Below are positions 1 through 5,774 of a DNA stretch of 12,815 nt, piece after piece. The DNA lies in assembly GCA_003023485.1 (NCBI GenBank), contig PXSG01000118.1, positions 1-12,815 of the forward strand, in the 5' to 3' direction. The translations under genes were made by a program, and so were the position numbers. Source of the stretch: Halobacteriales archaeon SW_10_68_16. GTDB taxonomy: Archaea; Halobacteriota; Halobacteria; Halobacteriales; Haloarculaceae. The notes under the pieces were generated by a model. That model searched no databases, was not told where the DNA came from, and worked only from the letters and a program-made list of their open reading frames with translations. Position 1 is the first letter of the stretch. Each line of letters opens with the position of its first letter.

Positions 1-159
1 ATGGAGGAACATCGGTCCGACCTGGGGGAGTTCGTCGTCGTGAACGTCTCCGGCCGGGGCGACAAGGACCTCGAAACTGTGGTCGAGGAGACCGGGGAGC
101 GCGACATCGACGCGGCGGCCGACATGGACCTGTTCCGGGAGATCGGGGGTGGCCTCTGA
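1..159 (+). CDS. trpB: Tryptophan synthase beta chain, C-terminal end (5' truncated by window)
   Basis: Frame 1 is open from the window edge to TGA at 157-159 and encodes the last 52 residues of TrpB, the PLP enzyme that joins indole and serine to make tryptophan. The motif [11 protein letters not shown] near fragment residues 13-23 is the family's conserved C-terminal signature. By family knowledge its Ser (codon 49-51) is the residue that contacts the PLP pyridine nitrogen. The remaining tail is acidic, as expected for a halophile. The first ATG at base 1 is probably internal, because the rest of the protein (about 350 residues) lies outside the window. The stop overlaps the trpA start by one base (TGATG), so the two subunits of the alpha2-beta2 complex are almost certainly co-translated. 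Confidence 0.93.
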   Translation: MEEHRSDLGEFVVVNVSGRGDKDLETVVEETGERDIDAAADMDLFREIGGGL

Positions 160-1028
160 TGGGCCTGGAGCGGGCCTTCGCGGACGGCCCGGCCTTCGTC
201 CCGTACCTCGCGGCGGGCGACCCCAGATACGAGGACTCGCTCGCCTACGTCGAGGCCCTCGCCCGCGGCGGCGCCGACGTCATCGAACTCGGCTTGCCCT
301 TCTCGGAGCCCATCGCCGAGGGGACGACCATCCAGGAGGCCATCGTCCGCGCGCTGGAGGCCGGGATGACTCCCGAACTGTTCTTCGAGTTCGTCGCGGA
401 GCTCGACGTCGACGTGCCGCTGGTCTGTATGACCTACTACAATCTCGTCTACCAGTACGGCAGCGAGGCGTCGAGCGCCTCGGGCGCGAGCGGTGAAAAC
501 GCGAGCGAGGATGGACCCCGACCGTTCGTTGAGCGTGCGGCGACCGAGGGTATCGAGGGGTTCGTGATTCCGGACCTGCCCGCCGAGGAGGCGGGGCCGC
601 TCCGGGCAGCTTGTGACGAGTTCGGACTCGACCTCGTGTTTCTCGTGGCGCCGACGACCACCGAGGACCGCCTGGCGCGGATGCGCGAGCAGGTCTCGGG
701 GTACGTCTACGTCCAGGCACGCCTCGGAACCACGGGCGCCCGCGAGGACGTCTCCGGCCGGATCGAGGAGTCGCTCGCCCGCATCGCTCACTGGGACGTC
801 CCCAAGGCCGTCGGCTTCGGTATCAAGACTGGCGACCACGCCGAGCGCATCGTCCGGGCGGGCGCCGACGGGGTCATCGTCGGGAGCGCGCTGGTGGACA
901 TCGTCGCAGAGGGCCACGAGAACGACGACCCCAGCGAGGCAGTCGCGGACCGACTCGAAGCGAAGGCACGCGAACTAAAGGAGGGTACACTCCGGGGCGC
1001 AGAGAAACTCGAAGCGGAGAGCGACTGA
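159..1028 (+). CDS. trpA: Tryptophan synthase alpha chain
   Basis: This 289-residue TIM-barrel protein cleaves indole-3-glycerol phosphate to indole and glyceraldehyde 3-phosphate and channels indole to TrpB. The N-terminal motif VPYLAAGDP (residues 14-22) and the active-site strand [18 protein letters not shown] (42-59) are clear. Glu43 aligns with the catalytic Glu49 of the E. coli enzyme. The position of E. coli Asp60 is Glu54 here; I believe this is shared by other haloarchaeal TrpA proteins. The phosphate-binding GFGI (about 222-225) and [12 protein letters not shown] (about 237-248) follow. A Ser/Glu-rich insert at about 102-121 makes it slightly longer than the usual 265-280. The ATG overlaps the trpB stop by one base, with a GGGGTGG stretch 6-12 bases upstream as a weak ribosome binding site. 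Confidence 0.95.
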   Translation: MGLERAFADGPAFVPYLAAGDPRYEDSLAYVEALARGGADVIELGLPFSEPIAEGTTIQEAIVRALEAGMTPELFFEFVAELDVDVPLVCMTYYNLVYQYGSEASSASGASGENASEDGPRPFVERAATEGIEGFVIPDLPAEEAGPLRAACDEFGLDLVFLVAPTTTEDRLARMREQVSGYVYVQARLGTTGAREDVSGRIEESLARIAHWDVPKAVGFGIKTGDHAERIVRAGADGVIVGSALVDIVAEGHENDDPSEAVADRLEAKARELKEGTLRGAEKLEAESD

Positions 1029-1065
1029 TACCACCCTCGTGGTTCGCCGAGTCGTAATCGGAACG

Positions 1066-1074
1066 AACATAACG
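1066..1074 (+). promoter_or_regulatory. TATA-like box for the ADH synthase gene (leaderless)
   Basis: The AT-rich element AACATAACG is centred about 29 bases before the ATG at 1099. That is the distance expected when transcription starts at or next to the start codon. No Shine-Dalgarno sequence lies in front of the ATG, which also fits a leaderless mRNA. The gene may additionally be read through from trpBA, 70 bases upstream. Confidence 0.5.
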
Positions 1075-1098
1075 CTACTTGCCACACACTCACACACG

Positions 1099-1905
1099 AT
1101 GACAGCAGGGAAAGCGGCACGCATCGAGCGCATCGGCACAGGCGGGCGACACGTCATCATCCCCATGGACCACGGCATCACGATGGGCGCGGTCAAGGGA
1201 CTGGCCGACATCGAGTCGACCATCGACGCCGTCACGTCGGGCGGCGCGGACGCCGTCCTCACCCAGCGGGGCATCGCCCCCCGCGTCCACGACAGCAAGA
1301 ACGACGCCGGCTACATCGTCCACCTCAACGGGTCGACGAACATCGGCCCCGACGAGATGGACAAGCGCCCGACGGGCACCGTCGAGGACGCCGTCCGGGC
1401 GGGTGCCGACGCCGTCTCCTTCCACATCAACGTCGGCAGCGAGTACGAACCCGACCAGATCACCCAGTTGAGCGAGGTGACCAGCGCGGCCGACCGCCTG
1501 GGGATGCCCACCCTGGCGATGACCTACGCGCGGGGCCACGACGTCCGCGACGACGACCCCGAGGCCTTCGCGGAAGACCTGGGTCACGCCGCCCGGCTCG
1601 GCGAGGAACTGGGCGCGGACCTCATCAAGACCGCCTACTCGGGGACGCCCGAGACCTTCGAGCGTGTCGTCGAGTCGACGCGCCTGCCGGTCGTCATCGC
1701 CGGCGGGAGCAAGGGTACCGACGGGGAGACGCTGGCGATGGTCCGTGGCGCGATGGACGCTGGCGCCGCGGGCGTCTCGATGGGGCGCTCGATTTTCCAG
1801 CACGACGACCCCGGCGCCATCGCGGCGGCCGTCGCAGCGGTGGTCCACGACGACGCGGGCGCCAGCGAGGCCGTCGAGCGGTCGGGGCTCGCGGTCGAGG
1901 TCTGA
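1099..1905 (+). CDS. aroA': 2-amino-3,7-dideoxy-D-threo-hept-6-ulosonate (ADH) synthase, class I aldolase-like
   Basis: This 268-residue protein belongs to the DhnA/FbaB class I aldolase family (MJ0400 type; often annotated fba2 in haloarchaea). It makes the C7 amino sugar that starts the archaeal shikimate route in place of DAHP synthase. The sequence shows IPMDHGITMG (21-30) with the conserved Asp24, MTYARG (141-146) with Tyr143, and ADLIKTAYSG (173-182), whose Lys177 should form the Schiff base. VIAGGSKG (199-206) and SMGRSIFQ (227-234) form the C-terminal phosphate-binding strands. Pathway context supports ADH synthase over fructose-bisphosphate aldolase: trpBA is upstream and DHQ synthase II lies 2.2 kb downstream. 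An in-frame GTG at 1039 would add 20 residues, but the TATA spacing and the family N-terminus favour 1099. Confidence 0.9.
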   Translation: MTAGKAARIERIGTGGRHVIIPMDHGITMGAVKGLADIESTIDAVTSGGADAVLTQRGIAPRVHDSKNDAGYIVHLNGSTNIGPDEMDKRPTGTVEDAVRAGADAVSFHINVGSEYEPDQITQLSEVTSAADRLGMPTLAMTYARGHDVRDDDPEAFAEDLGHAARLGEELGADLIKTAYSGTPETFERVVESTRLPVVIAGGSKGTDGETLAMVRGAMDAGAAGVSMGRSIFQHDDPGAIAAAVAAVVHDDAGASEAVERSGLAVEV

Positions 1906-1955
1906 AATTCATAACTCGCCATCCAGCTCCAGCAGTTTCTGATAGTTGTTCGTTC

Positions 1956-1971
1956 CCCGGGGCAACCCGGG
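1956..1971. other. GC-rich hairpin with GCAA loop between convergent genes
   Basis: CCCGGG, loop GCAA, CCCGGG forms a 6-bp stem closed by a GNRA-type tetraloop. It lies between the stop of the ADH synthase gene (1905) and the stop of the facing minus-strand gene (1976). It could help end transcription from either side. There is no T tract after it in either direction, so a terminator role is only a guess. Confidence 0.3.
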
Positions 1972-1975
1972 ACGT

Positions 1976-2272
1976 CTACTTCCAGGTCACGTACAGCAGG
2001 ATGGCGATGGCGACGAACTGGAGGACGCGGAGGACGGCCACGACCGTATGCACCGCGGGCGTGGCGGCGTAGAGCATGTTCATACTGAACGAGAAGTAGA
2101 CGGCGACGAGGTTCTCGACGAGCAGGACGACGGCGAAGGCGACCAGGCCGAGGACGAGCGGCGTCCGGAAGGTGCGGTAGTTCCGGACCCAGATGACCGT
2201 GAGGACGGCCAGCAGGGCGGCGTTGAGTAGCGACAGGCCGCCGGCGGCCAGCAGTTGGGTGCTCATCGCCAT
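1976..2272 (-). CDS. Small three-TM haloarchaeal membrane protein
   Basis: A 98-residue hydrophobic protein with three predicted membrane helices at about residues 4-25, 35-59 and 75-95. They are joined by a short basic loop (VRNYRTFR) and an aromatic/Met-rich loop (VYFSFSMNMLYA). No catalytic motif is visible and the function is unknown. It resembles the small membrane proteins (possibly DUF7521) that recur next to short winged-helix genes in haloarchaea; that family name is from memory. The start is ambiguous. An ATG at 2272 follows the upstream stop by two bases. A GTG at 2278 would overlap that stop (GTGA), and a second ATG lies at 2266. All choices imply translational coupling to the regulator just upstream. 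Confidence 0.75.
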   Translation of the reverse strand: MAMSTQLLAAGGLSLLNAALLAVLTVIWVRNYRTFRTPLVLGLVAFAVVLLVENLVAVYFSFSMNMLYAATPAVHTVVAVLRVLQFVAIAILLYVTWK

Positions 2273-2274
2273 GG

Positions 2275-2550
2275 TCACTCGAGGTGTTCGGTTATCTCCT
2301 CGAAGGTCTCCCTGTGGTGTTCGAACCGGTCGGTGACGAAGTACAAGGCCCCGTAGTCGTCGCCGCTCGGTTCGACCACGTCGTGTTCTTCGAGCATGTC
2401 AAGGTGGTGTTTGATGGTGTTGTAGTCGAGGTCCAGTTCCTCCGCGAGCTGGTTGGGGTTGCGCGGGCGCTCCAGCAGGTGCCTGACGATGCGGGCGCGG
2501 TTCTCACCGCCCCGTGTGCCGGCGATCAGGTACCACAGCGCCTTCTCCAT
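2275..2550 (-). CDS. Short winged-helix (ArsR-like) DNA-binding protein
   Basis: A 91-residue protein that is essentially one winged helix-turn-helix domain. RARIVRHLLERPRNPNQLAEELDLDYNTIKHH spans residues 18-49, with the recognition helix at about 40-53, followed by the wing DYGALYFVTDRF (about 67-78) and an acidic C-terminal helix. It should be a dimeric transcription regulator. Its stop lies directly before the start of the three-TM protein, so the two form a regulator/membrane-protein pair, with the membrane partner perhaps sensing or sequestering the regulator (inference). The ATG at 2550 gives the MEKALWY start typical of this group as I know it. A GTG at 2571 would add seven residues. 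Confidence 0.8.
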   Translation of the reverse strand: MEKALWYLIAGTRGGENRARIVRHLLERPRNPNQLAEELDLDYNTIKHHLDMLEEHDVVEPSGDDYGALYFVTDRFEHHRETFEEITEHLE

Positions 2551-2624
2551 TTGCAGCCACGTACTCGCCACGTCGGGGGACCCTCACCTAACCGTTGTGA
2601 TTCCAGGAGTCTACCCCGACCGTC

Positions 2625-2942
2625 TCATCCCCGCACACTCCAGTACCACGCCACGGCGAGCAAGGCGAGGACGAACGCACCCCCGAAAAAGAAGGACAGG
2701 CCGGCGACGAGCGCGGGGTCCAGCCCACCCGCCGCGGCGACGGCGACATCGGCCGCCTCGGGATCCGGCGTCGGAGTCATCCCTGTCGGCGTCGTCCCGG
2801 TCGCGGTGTCGACGGCCCCCTCGGTGGCTTCCGGTGTCGCAATAGTGTCGGCCGTCTCATTGCTCCCGGTCCCGTTCGTCTCGTTGCCGCGCAGGGTCGC
2901 GTTTTCGGCGTCCATCTGTTCTGCGTCGGGCGTCTCCGCCAT
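2625..2942 (-). CDS. C-terminal part of a frameshifted membrane-anchored regulator (sequon-rich linker plus TM helix)
   Basis: This 105-codon frame starts inside the upstream winged-helix reading frame and runs one base out of phase with it. Its first 70 residues are Thr/Glu/Asp/Pro-rich low complexity, with four N-X-T sequons at Asn14, 20, 23 and 28. A single strong membrane helix follows (about 78-101), ending WYWSVRG. Composition is typical halophile coding, whereas the overlapping phase is Arg/Pro-rich noise. I read it as the displaced continuation of the regulator encoded at 2777-3517. Related haloarchaeal proteins, as I recall them, have this layout in one chain: winged helix, TM, low-complexity linker, TM. 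Independent translation from the ATG at 2942 as a tail-anchored protein cannot be excluded. Confidence 0.6.
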   Translation of the reverse strand: MAETPDAEQMDAENATLRGNETNGTGSNETADTIATPEATEGAVDTATGTTPTGMTPTPDPEAADVAVAAAGGLDPALVAGLSFFFGGAFVLALLAVAWYWSVRG

Positions 2943-3517
2943 CCCGCTATCTCCGCGGCCCCCTCCTCGCTCGACTCCCGCGGTGCCGCCTCCTCCTCGG
3001 TTTCGGCGGTTTCAGTACCGGCGCCTGCACCCGCGCTCTCGCCCGCGCTCTGGAACGACTGTGCGGAGTCGGGGGCAGTCAGGCGGTCCGCGAGGATTGC
3101 GACGACGGCGCTGCCGGGCAGCAGGACAGCGAGGACGCCGACGACCCGCTTGAGTAGCGAGCGCAAAGCGCCCTCGGTGTCCTCACCCGCCAAGAGGACG
3201 AGCGCCTCGTCCGTCGGAGCGTACACCTTCATCTCGGTGCCCCGCTCGGAGTACCAGGTGTCCACCACCTCGACGAGGTCGGCCGCGACCAGCTTTTCGA
3301 GGTGGTACTGGGCGTTCTGGACGGAGGTGTCGGTGACCTCCGCGAGGTCGGAGGCGGTCTGGGGGCTGGCGTGGAGTTCGGCGAAGATGGTCCGTGTCGT
3401 CCGCGAGGAGAGCGCGTCGAACACCTCGTCGGCGACGTCCTCGTCGAGTTCGATCAACCGCGGGTCGCGGTCCTCGCCGAGACTGACCGTCTCTCGCAGG
3501 GGGAAGATCCCGCCCAT
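2777..3517 (-). CDS. Winged-helix regulator with membrane helix, frameshifted near 2940
   Basis: The reading frame encodes an ArsR-type winged helix at about residues 28-85. TSVQNAQYHLEKL (64-76) is the recognition-helix region and DTWYSERGTEMKVYAP (86-101) the wing. A membrane helix follows at about 124-145, then an acidic linker to about residue 190. From about base 2942 onward this phase turns abruptly Arg/Pro-rich (GWRRRPTQ and on to the stop at 2777), while an acidic, Thr-rich frame begins one base out of phase. The natural protein is therefore probably about 295 residues with two TM helices, ending at 2625. The ATG at 3517 was preferred; a GTG at 3529 is also possible. TATA-like TGATTAC lies about 29 bases before the ATG. 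It acts at the cytoplasmic membrane as a putative one-component regulator with unknown signal. Confidence 0.7.
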   Translation of the reverse strand: MGGIFPLRETVSLGEDRDPRLIELDEDVADEVFDALSSRTTRTIFAELHASPQTASDLAEVTDTSVQNAQYHLEKLVAADLVEVVDTWYSERGTEMKVYAPTDEALVLLAGEDTEGALRSLLKRVVGVLAVLLPGSAVVAILADRLTAPDSAQSFQSAGESAGAGAGTETAETEEEAAPRESSEEGAAEIAGWRRRPTQNRWTPKTRPCAATRRTGPGAMRRPTLLRHRKPPRGPSTPRPGRRRQG

Positions 3518-3613
3518 CTCGGCAGCCACTACGACGGTGACTGTAATCAGGCTATCCGAAACGTAAAGAGTCGTTTTAGCGACCGACTGCGTCCAATCAG
3601 CGATGGGGGGCTA

Positions 3614-3834
3614 TCAGCCGGTCGTGACGTGGTCGGGACGGATGCGGAGGATGACCCGCGGGCCTGGGTCGGAGTCCCGGTAGGGGTACGCCTCGACGTC
3701 CATGTACTTCCTGGCGAGGGCGTCGATGTGTTCGTCGGCGTCACGTGGGGCATCCCGTCCGGGAGCAGCGTCGCGACGTGTGCGAACGTCGGGCGGTCCA
3801 CCAGATGGCGCGCGTCTTCGGGAATGGCTGGCAC
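3614..3834 (-). pseudogene. Remnant of a PPOX-type (F420-dependent) oxidoreductase with the middle deleted
   Basis: Two pieces of one family abut in different phases. From a GTG at 3834, IPEDARHLVDRPTFAHVATL continues into LPDGMPHVTP, matching the N-terminus of F420-binding pyridoxamine-phosphate-oxidase-like proteins. Immediately after, one base out of phase, comes DEHIDALARKYMDVEAYPY and then a strand ending IRPDHVTTG, matching the C-terminus, with TGA at 3614-3616. In intact members of about 130-145 residues these motifs are separated by several beta strands that bind the flavin or deazaflavin. Those are missing here, leaving about 73 codons. The junction falls around bases 3733-3745. The product cannot fold as the parent enzyme. 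The region 3530-3613 downstream of it holds only the promoter of the frameshifted regulator. Confidence 0.8.
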
Positions 3835-3903
3835 ACTCGGTCGGACGGCCCCCACCGGCAAAACGTTCCCGGGCGTCAGTCGCGCGTCCGACAGCCACAC
3901 CAG

Positions 3904-3910
3904 ACTTATG
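3904..3910 (+). promoter_or_regulatory. TATA box for the ribbon-helix-helix gene (leaderless)
   Basis: ACTTATG is centred about 29 bases before the ATG at 3936, the archaeal TATA-to-start spacing for a leaderless mRNA. No Shine-Dalgarno sequence is present before the ATG. Confidence 0.5.
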
Positions 3911-3935
3911 CCGAACAGGGTCCTCGCTCCGACAT

Positions 3936-4076
3936 ATGCACTCCGACAGGGAGCGTGTCGCCGTCGAGGTCGACCTGCCTGCACCTCTCCTCGCCGAACT
4001 CGATGCCTACGCGGCGACCAGGGGCTACGCGAGTCCGGACGCGGTCGTCAGCGAAGCCTTGGAGCGCCTGGAGTGA
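3936..4076 (+). CDS. 46-residue ribbon-helix-helix (CopG/Arc-type) DNA-binding protein
   Basis: A very small protein that is just one ribbon-helix-helix unit. The strand is RVAVEVDLP (residues 7-15), helix 1 is APLLAELDAYAATRG (16-30), and helix 2 is SPDAVVSEALERLE (33-46). The family binds DNA as dimers through the paired strands. The start is supported by a TATA-like box at the right distance for a leaderless transcript and by the domain beginning only six residues in. It ends 46 bases before the DHQ synthase II gene on the same strand. It could autoregulate or affect that gene, but no operator is evident. It is divergent from the PPOX remnant. Short RHH proteins also occur as antitoxins; no toxin-like partner was seen here. 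Confidence 0.75.
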   Translation: MHSDRERVAVEVDLPAPLLAELDAYAATRGYASPDAVVSEALERLE

Positions 4077-4122
4077 CCGGCAATCCGCCACGTTCAAGCC
4101 ACGCGGCCGCGAGCGTCCCCAC

Positions 4123-5292
4123 ATGACACGCGCCGTGTGGCTCAAGGCCGACGACGAGGTCGGCGACTGGGAGGACCGGAAGCGCCGCATCACGGCCGGA
4201 CTCGAGGCCGGCGTCGACTGGGTGCTCGTCGACGAGGCCGACATCGAGCGCGTCCGCGAACTCGGTGTCGTCAACGTTGCCGCCTTCGCCGGCGACGACG
4301 TCCACGTCATGGAGGCCGAACGCGAGGGCCCCGAGGCCGACGCCACCGTCGTCGGGAAGGACGGCGAGGGCGACGGCACCGTCTCCCTGCCCTCCGACTA
4401 CTCGGGGTCTGCCGACCTCTCGGCGCTCCGGAGCGACGGCGAGACGCCGATGGGCGGGTACGTCCGCATCCGCGACGAGAGCTACGAGGAGTTCGCCGCC
4501 GAGGTGGCACGCGAGGCCGAGTACACCATCGTCGTCGCCGAGGACTGGCAGATCATCCCGCTGGAGAACCTCATCGCCCGCATCGGCGACGAGACGACGC
4601 TCGTGGCGGGCGTCCGCTCGGCCGAGGAGGCACAGACCGCCTACGAGACGCTCGAACTCGGGGCCGACGCGGTCCTCCTCGATACGGACGACCCCGACGA
4701 GATCCGCGAGACCGTCGAAATCCGGGACGCCGTCGACCGCGAGACGCTCGATTTGGAGTACGCCGAGGTCACGGCCATCGAGCGGACCGGCAGCGCCGAC
4801 CGCGTCTGCATCGACACCGGCAACATGATGGACCACGACGAGGGGATGCTCGTCGGGTCGCTCTCGCGGGGACTCTTTTTCGTCCACGCCGAGACCGCCG
4901 AGTCACCCTACGTCGCCTCCCGGCCCTTCCGGGTGAACGCCGGCGCCGTCCACGCCTACGTCCGGGTGCCCGGCGGCGAGACGAAGTACCTCTCCGAAGC
5001 CGGCAGCGGGACCGAAGTCCAGGTCGTCGACACCGCGGGCAACACCCGCGAGGCGGTGGTCGGTCGCGCGAAGATCGAGAAACGGCCGATGTTCCGGATC
5101 CAGGCAGAGACCGAGGGCGGCGACCGCGTCGAGACGCTCCTTCAGAACGCCGAGACGATCAAGGTCCACACCCGCGAGGGCGGCCGAACCGCCGTGACCG
5201 ACCTCGAGGCTGGCGACGAGATCCTCCTCTACTACGAGGAGACCGCACGCCACTTCGGCGAGGCCGTCGAGGAGAGCATCATCGAGAAGTGA
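4123..5292 (+). CDS. aroB': 3-dehydroquinate synthase II
   Basis: This 389-residue protein is the archaeal NAD-dependent enzyme that oxidatively deaminates and cyclises the ADH product to 3-dehydroquinate, replacing bacterial AroB (MJ1249 family). Family landmarks are RKRRITAGLEAGVDWVLVDE (19-38), AEDWQIIPLENLIA (139-152), CIDTGNMMDHDEGMLVGS (229-246), then RGLFFVHAE (249-257) and RPFRVNAGAVHAYV (267-280). Length fits the family. The chosen ATG has the usual N-terminus MTRAVWLKAD. Only a weak TATA-like GTTCAAG lies about 27 bases upstream, so it may be leaderless or co-transcribed with the RHH gene. It works directly after the ADH synthase encoded at 1099. Its stop is one base from the stop of the convergent zinc-ribbon gene. 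Confidence 0.93.
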   Translation: MTRAVWLKADDEVGDWEDRKRRITAGLEAGVDWVLVDEADIERVRELGVVNVAAFAGDDVHVMEAEREGPEADATVVGKDGEGDGTVSLPSDYSGSADLSALRSDGETPMGGYVRIRDESYEEFAAEVAREAEYTIVVAEDWQIIPLENLIARIGDETTLVAGVRSAEEAQTAYETLELGADAVLLDTDDPDEIRETVEIRDAVDRETLDLEYAEVTAIERTGSADRVCIDTGNMMDHDEGMLVGSLSRGLFFVHAETAESPYVASRPFRVNAGAVHAYVRVPGGETKYLSEAGSGTEVQVVDTAGNTREAVVGRAKIEKRPMFRIQAETEGGDRVETLLQNAETIKVHTREGGRTAVTDLEAGDEILLYYEETARHFGEAVEESIIEK

Positions 5293-5293
5293 C

Positions 5294-5749
5294 CTATCCC
5301 GCGGTCGGTTCGTCGTCCTCGTCCGGTTCGACGAGGCGCTCGGTACACCACGGGCAGAAATCCAGATCCTCGTCGAGTTCCTTCCCACAGTGTGGGCAGT
5401 CCTCGGCCTGGACGCTCCCGTGTTCGTCAACGGGGTCGGCCATCTCGTTAGCGCGGTTGGCCAGCCAGTAGGCGTCGAGGACGCTCAGCATCGACAGCAC
5501 GAGGATGAGCAGGCTCACCTCGGCCGGGATGGCCTCGGCCGAGGCCACGATCGACTCGACCGACAGCCCAGAGGGGGCCGCACCGTCCGGGATCAGGAAC
5601 ATCGTCGAGGCGATGATCAGTCCGAACCACAGCAGTGCCCGCCCCCACTGACGGAGATAGACGTGTCCCAGCCCGGGGTAGACGATAGCCAGGAGCACCG
5701 CTAGCCAGGGCCGTTTCCGTCGCGTCTCGCCGGTGGGCCCGAGGTTCAC
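5294..5749 (-). CDS. Membrane protein with C-terminal zinc ribbon
   Basis: A 151-residue protein with three membrane helices at about 15-32, 38-54 and 78-97. A cytosolic tail carries a CxxC-x10-CxxC zinc ribbon: CPHCGKELDEDLDFCPWC, Cys118, 121, 132 and 135. The first helices contain YPGLGHVYLRQWGRALLW (24-41), reminiscent of TM2-like membrane hairpins. The function is unknown; the ribbon suggests protein or nucleic-acid contact at the membrane face. The GTG start at 5749 is the only sensible in-frame start and lies 25 bases after the aroD stop, so the two are probably one transcript. It ends in an acidic tail (EPDEDDEP) typical of halophiles. Confidence 0.82.
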   Translation of the reverse strand: MNLGPTGETRRKRPWLAVLLAIVYPGLGHVYLRQWGRALLWFGLIIASTMFLIPDGAAPSGLSVESIVASAEAIPAEVSLLILVLSMLSVLDAYWLANRANEMADPVDEHGSVQAEDCPHCGKELDEDLDFCPWCTERLVEPDEDDEPTAG

Positions 5750-5774
5750 GGTCCTACGTGCGTTCGCCTGCCGT

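Noticed and set aside
1090..1848. A 252-codon open frame on the strand opposite the ADH synthase gene
   Set aside because: It is Val/Asp/Arg/Gly-rich, a typical mirror of GC-rich halophile codons, with no recognisable domain; the plus-strand enzyme is clear.
2935..2955. Programmed -1 frameshifting to join the two halves of the regulator
   Set aside because: No X-XXY-YYZ slippery heptamer or following stem is seen at the junction, so a lesion or sequence error is simpler.
3936..4076. Antitoxin half of a toxin-antitoxin pair
   Set aside because: The RHH fold fits, but the next gene is a metabolic enzyme and no small toxin-like gene lies on either side.
4137..5471. A 444-codon Arg-rich frame overlapping the DHQ synthase II gene
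   Set aside because: Composition is that of a phase-shifted shadow; the real frame has all family motifs.
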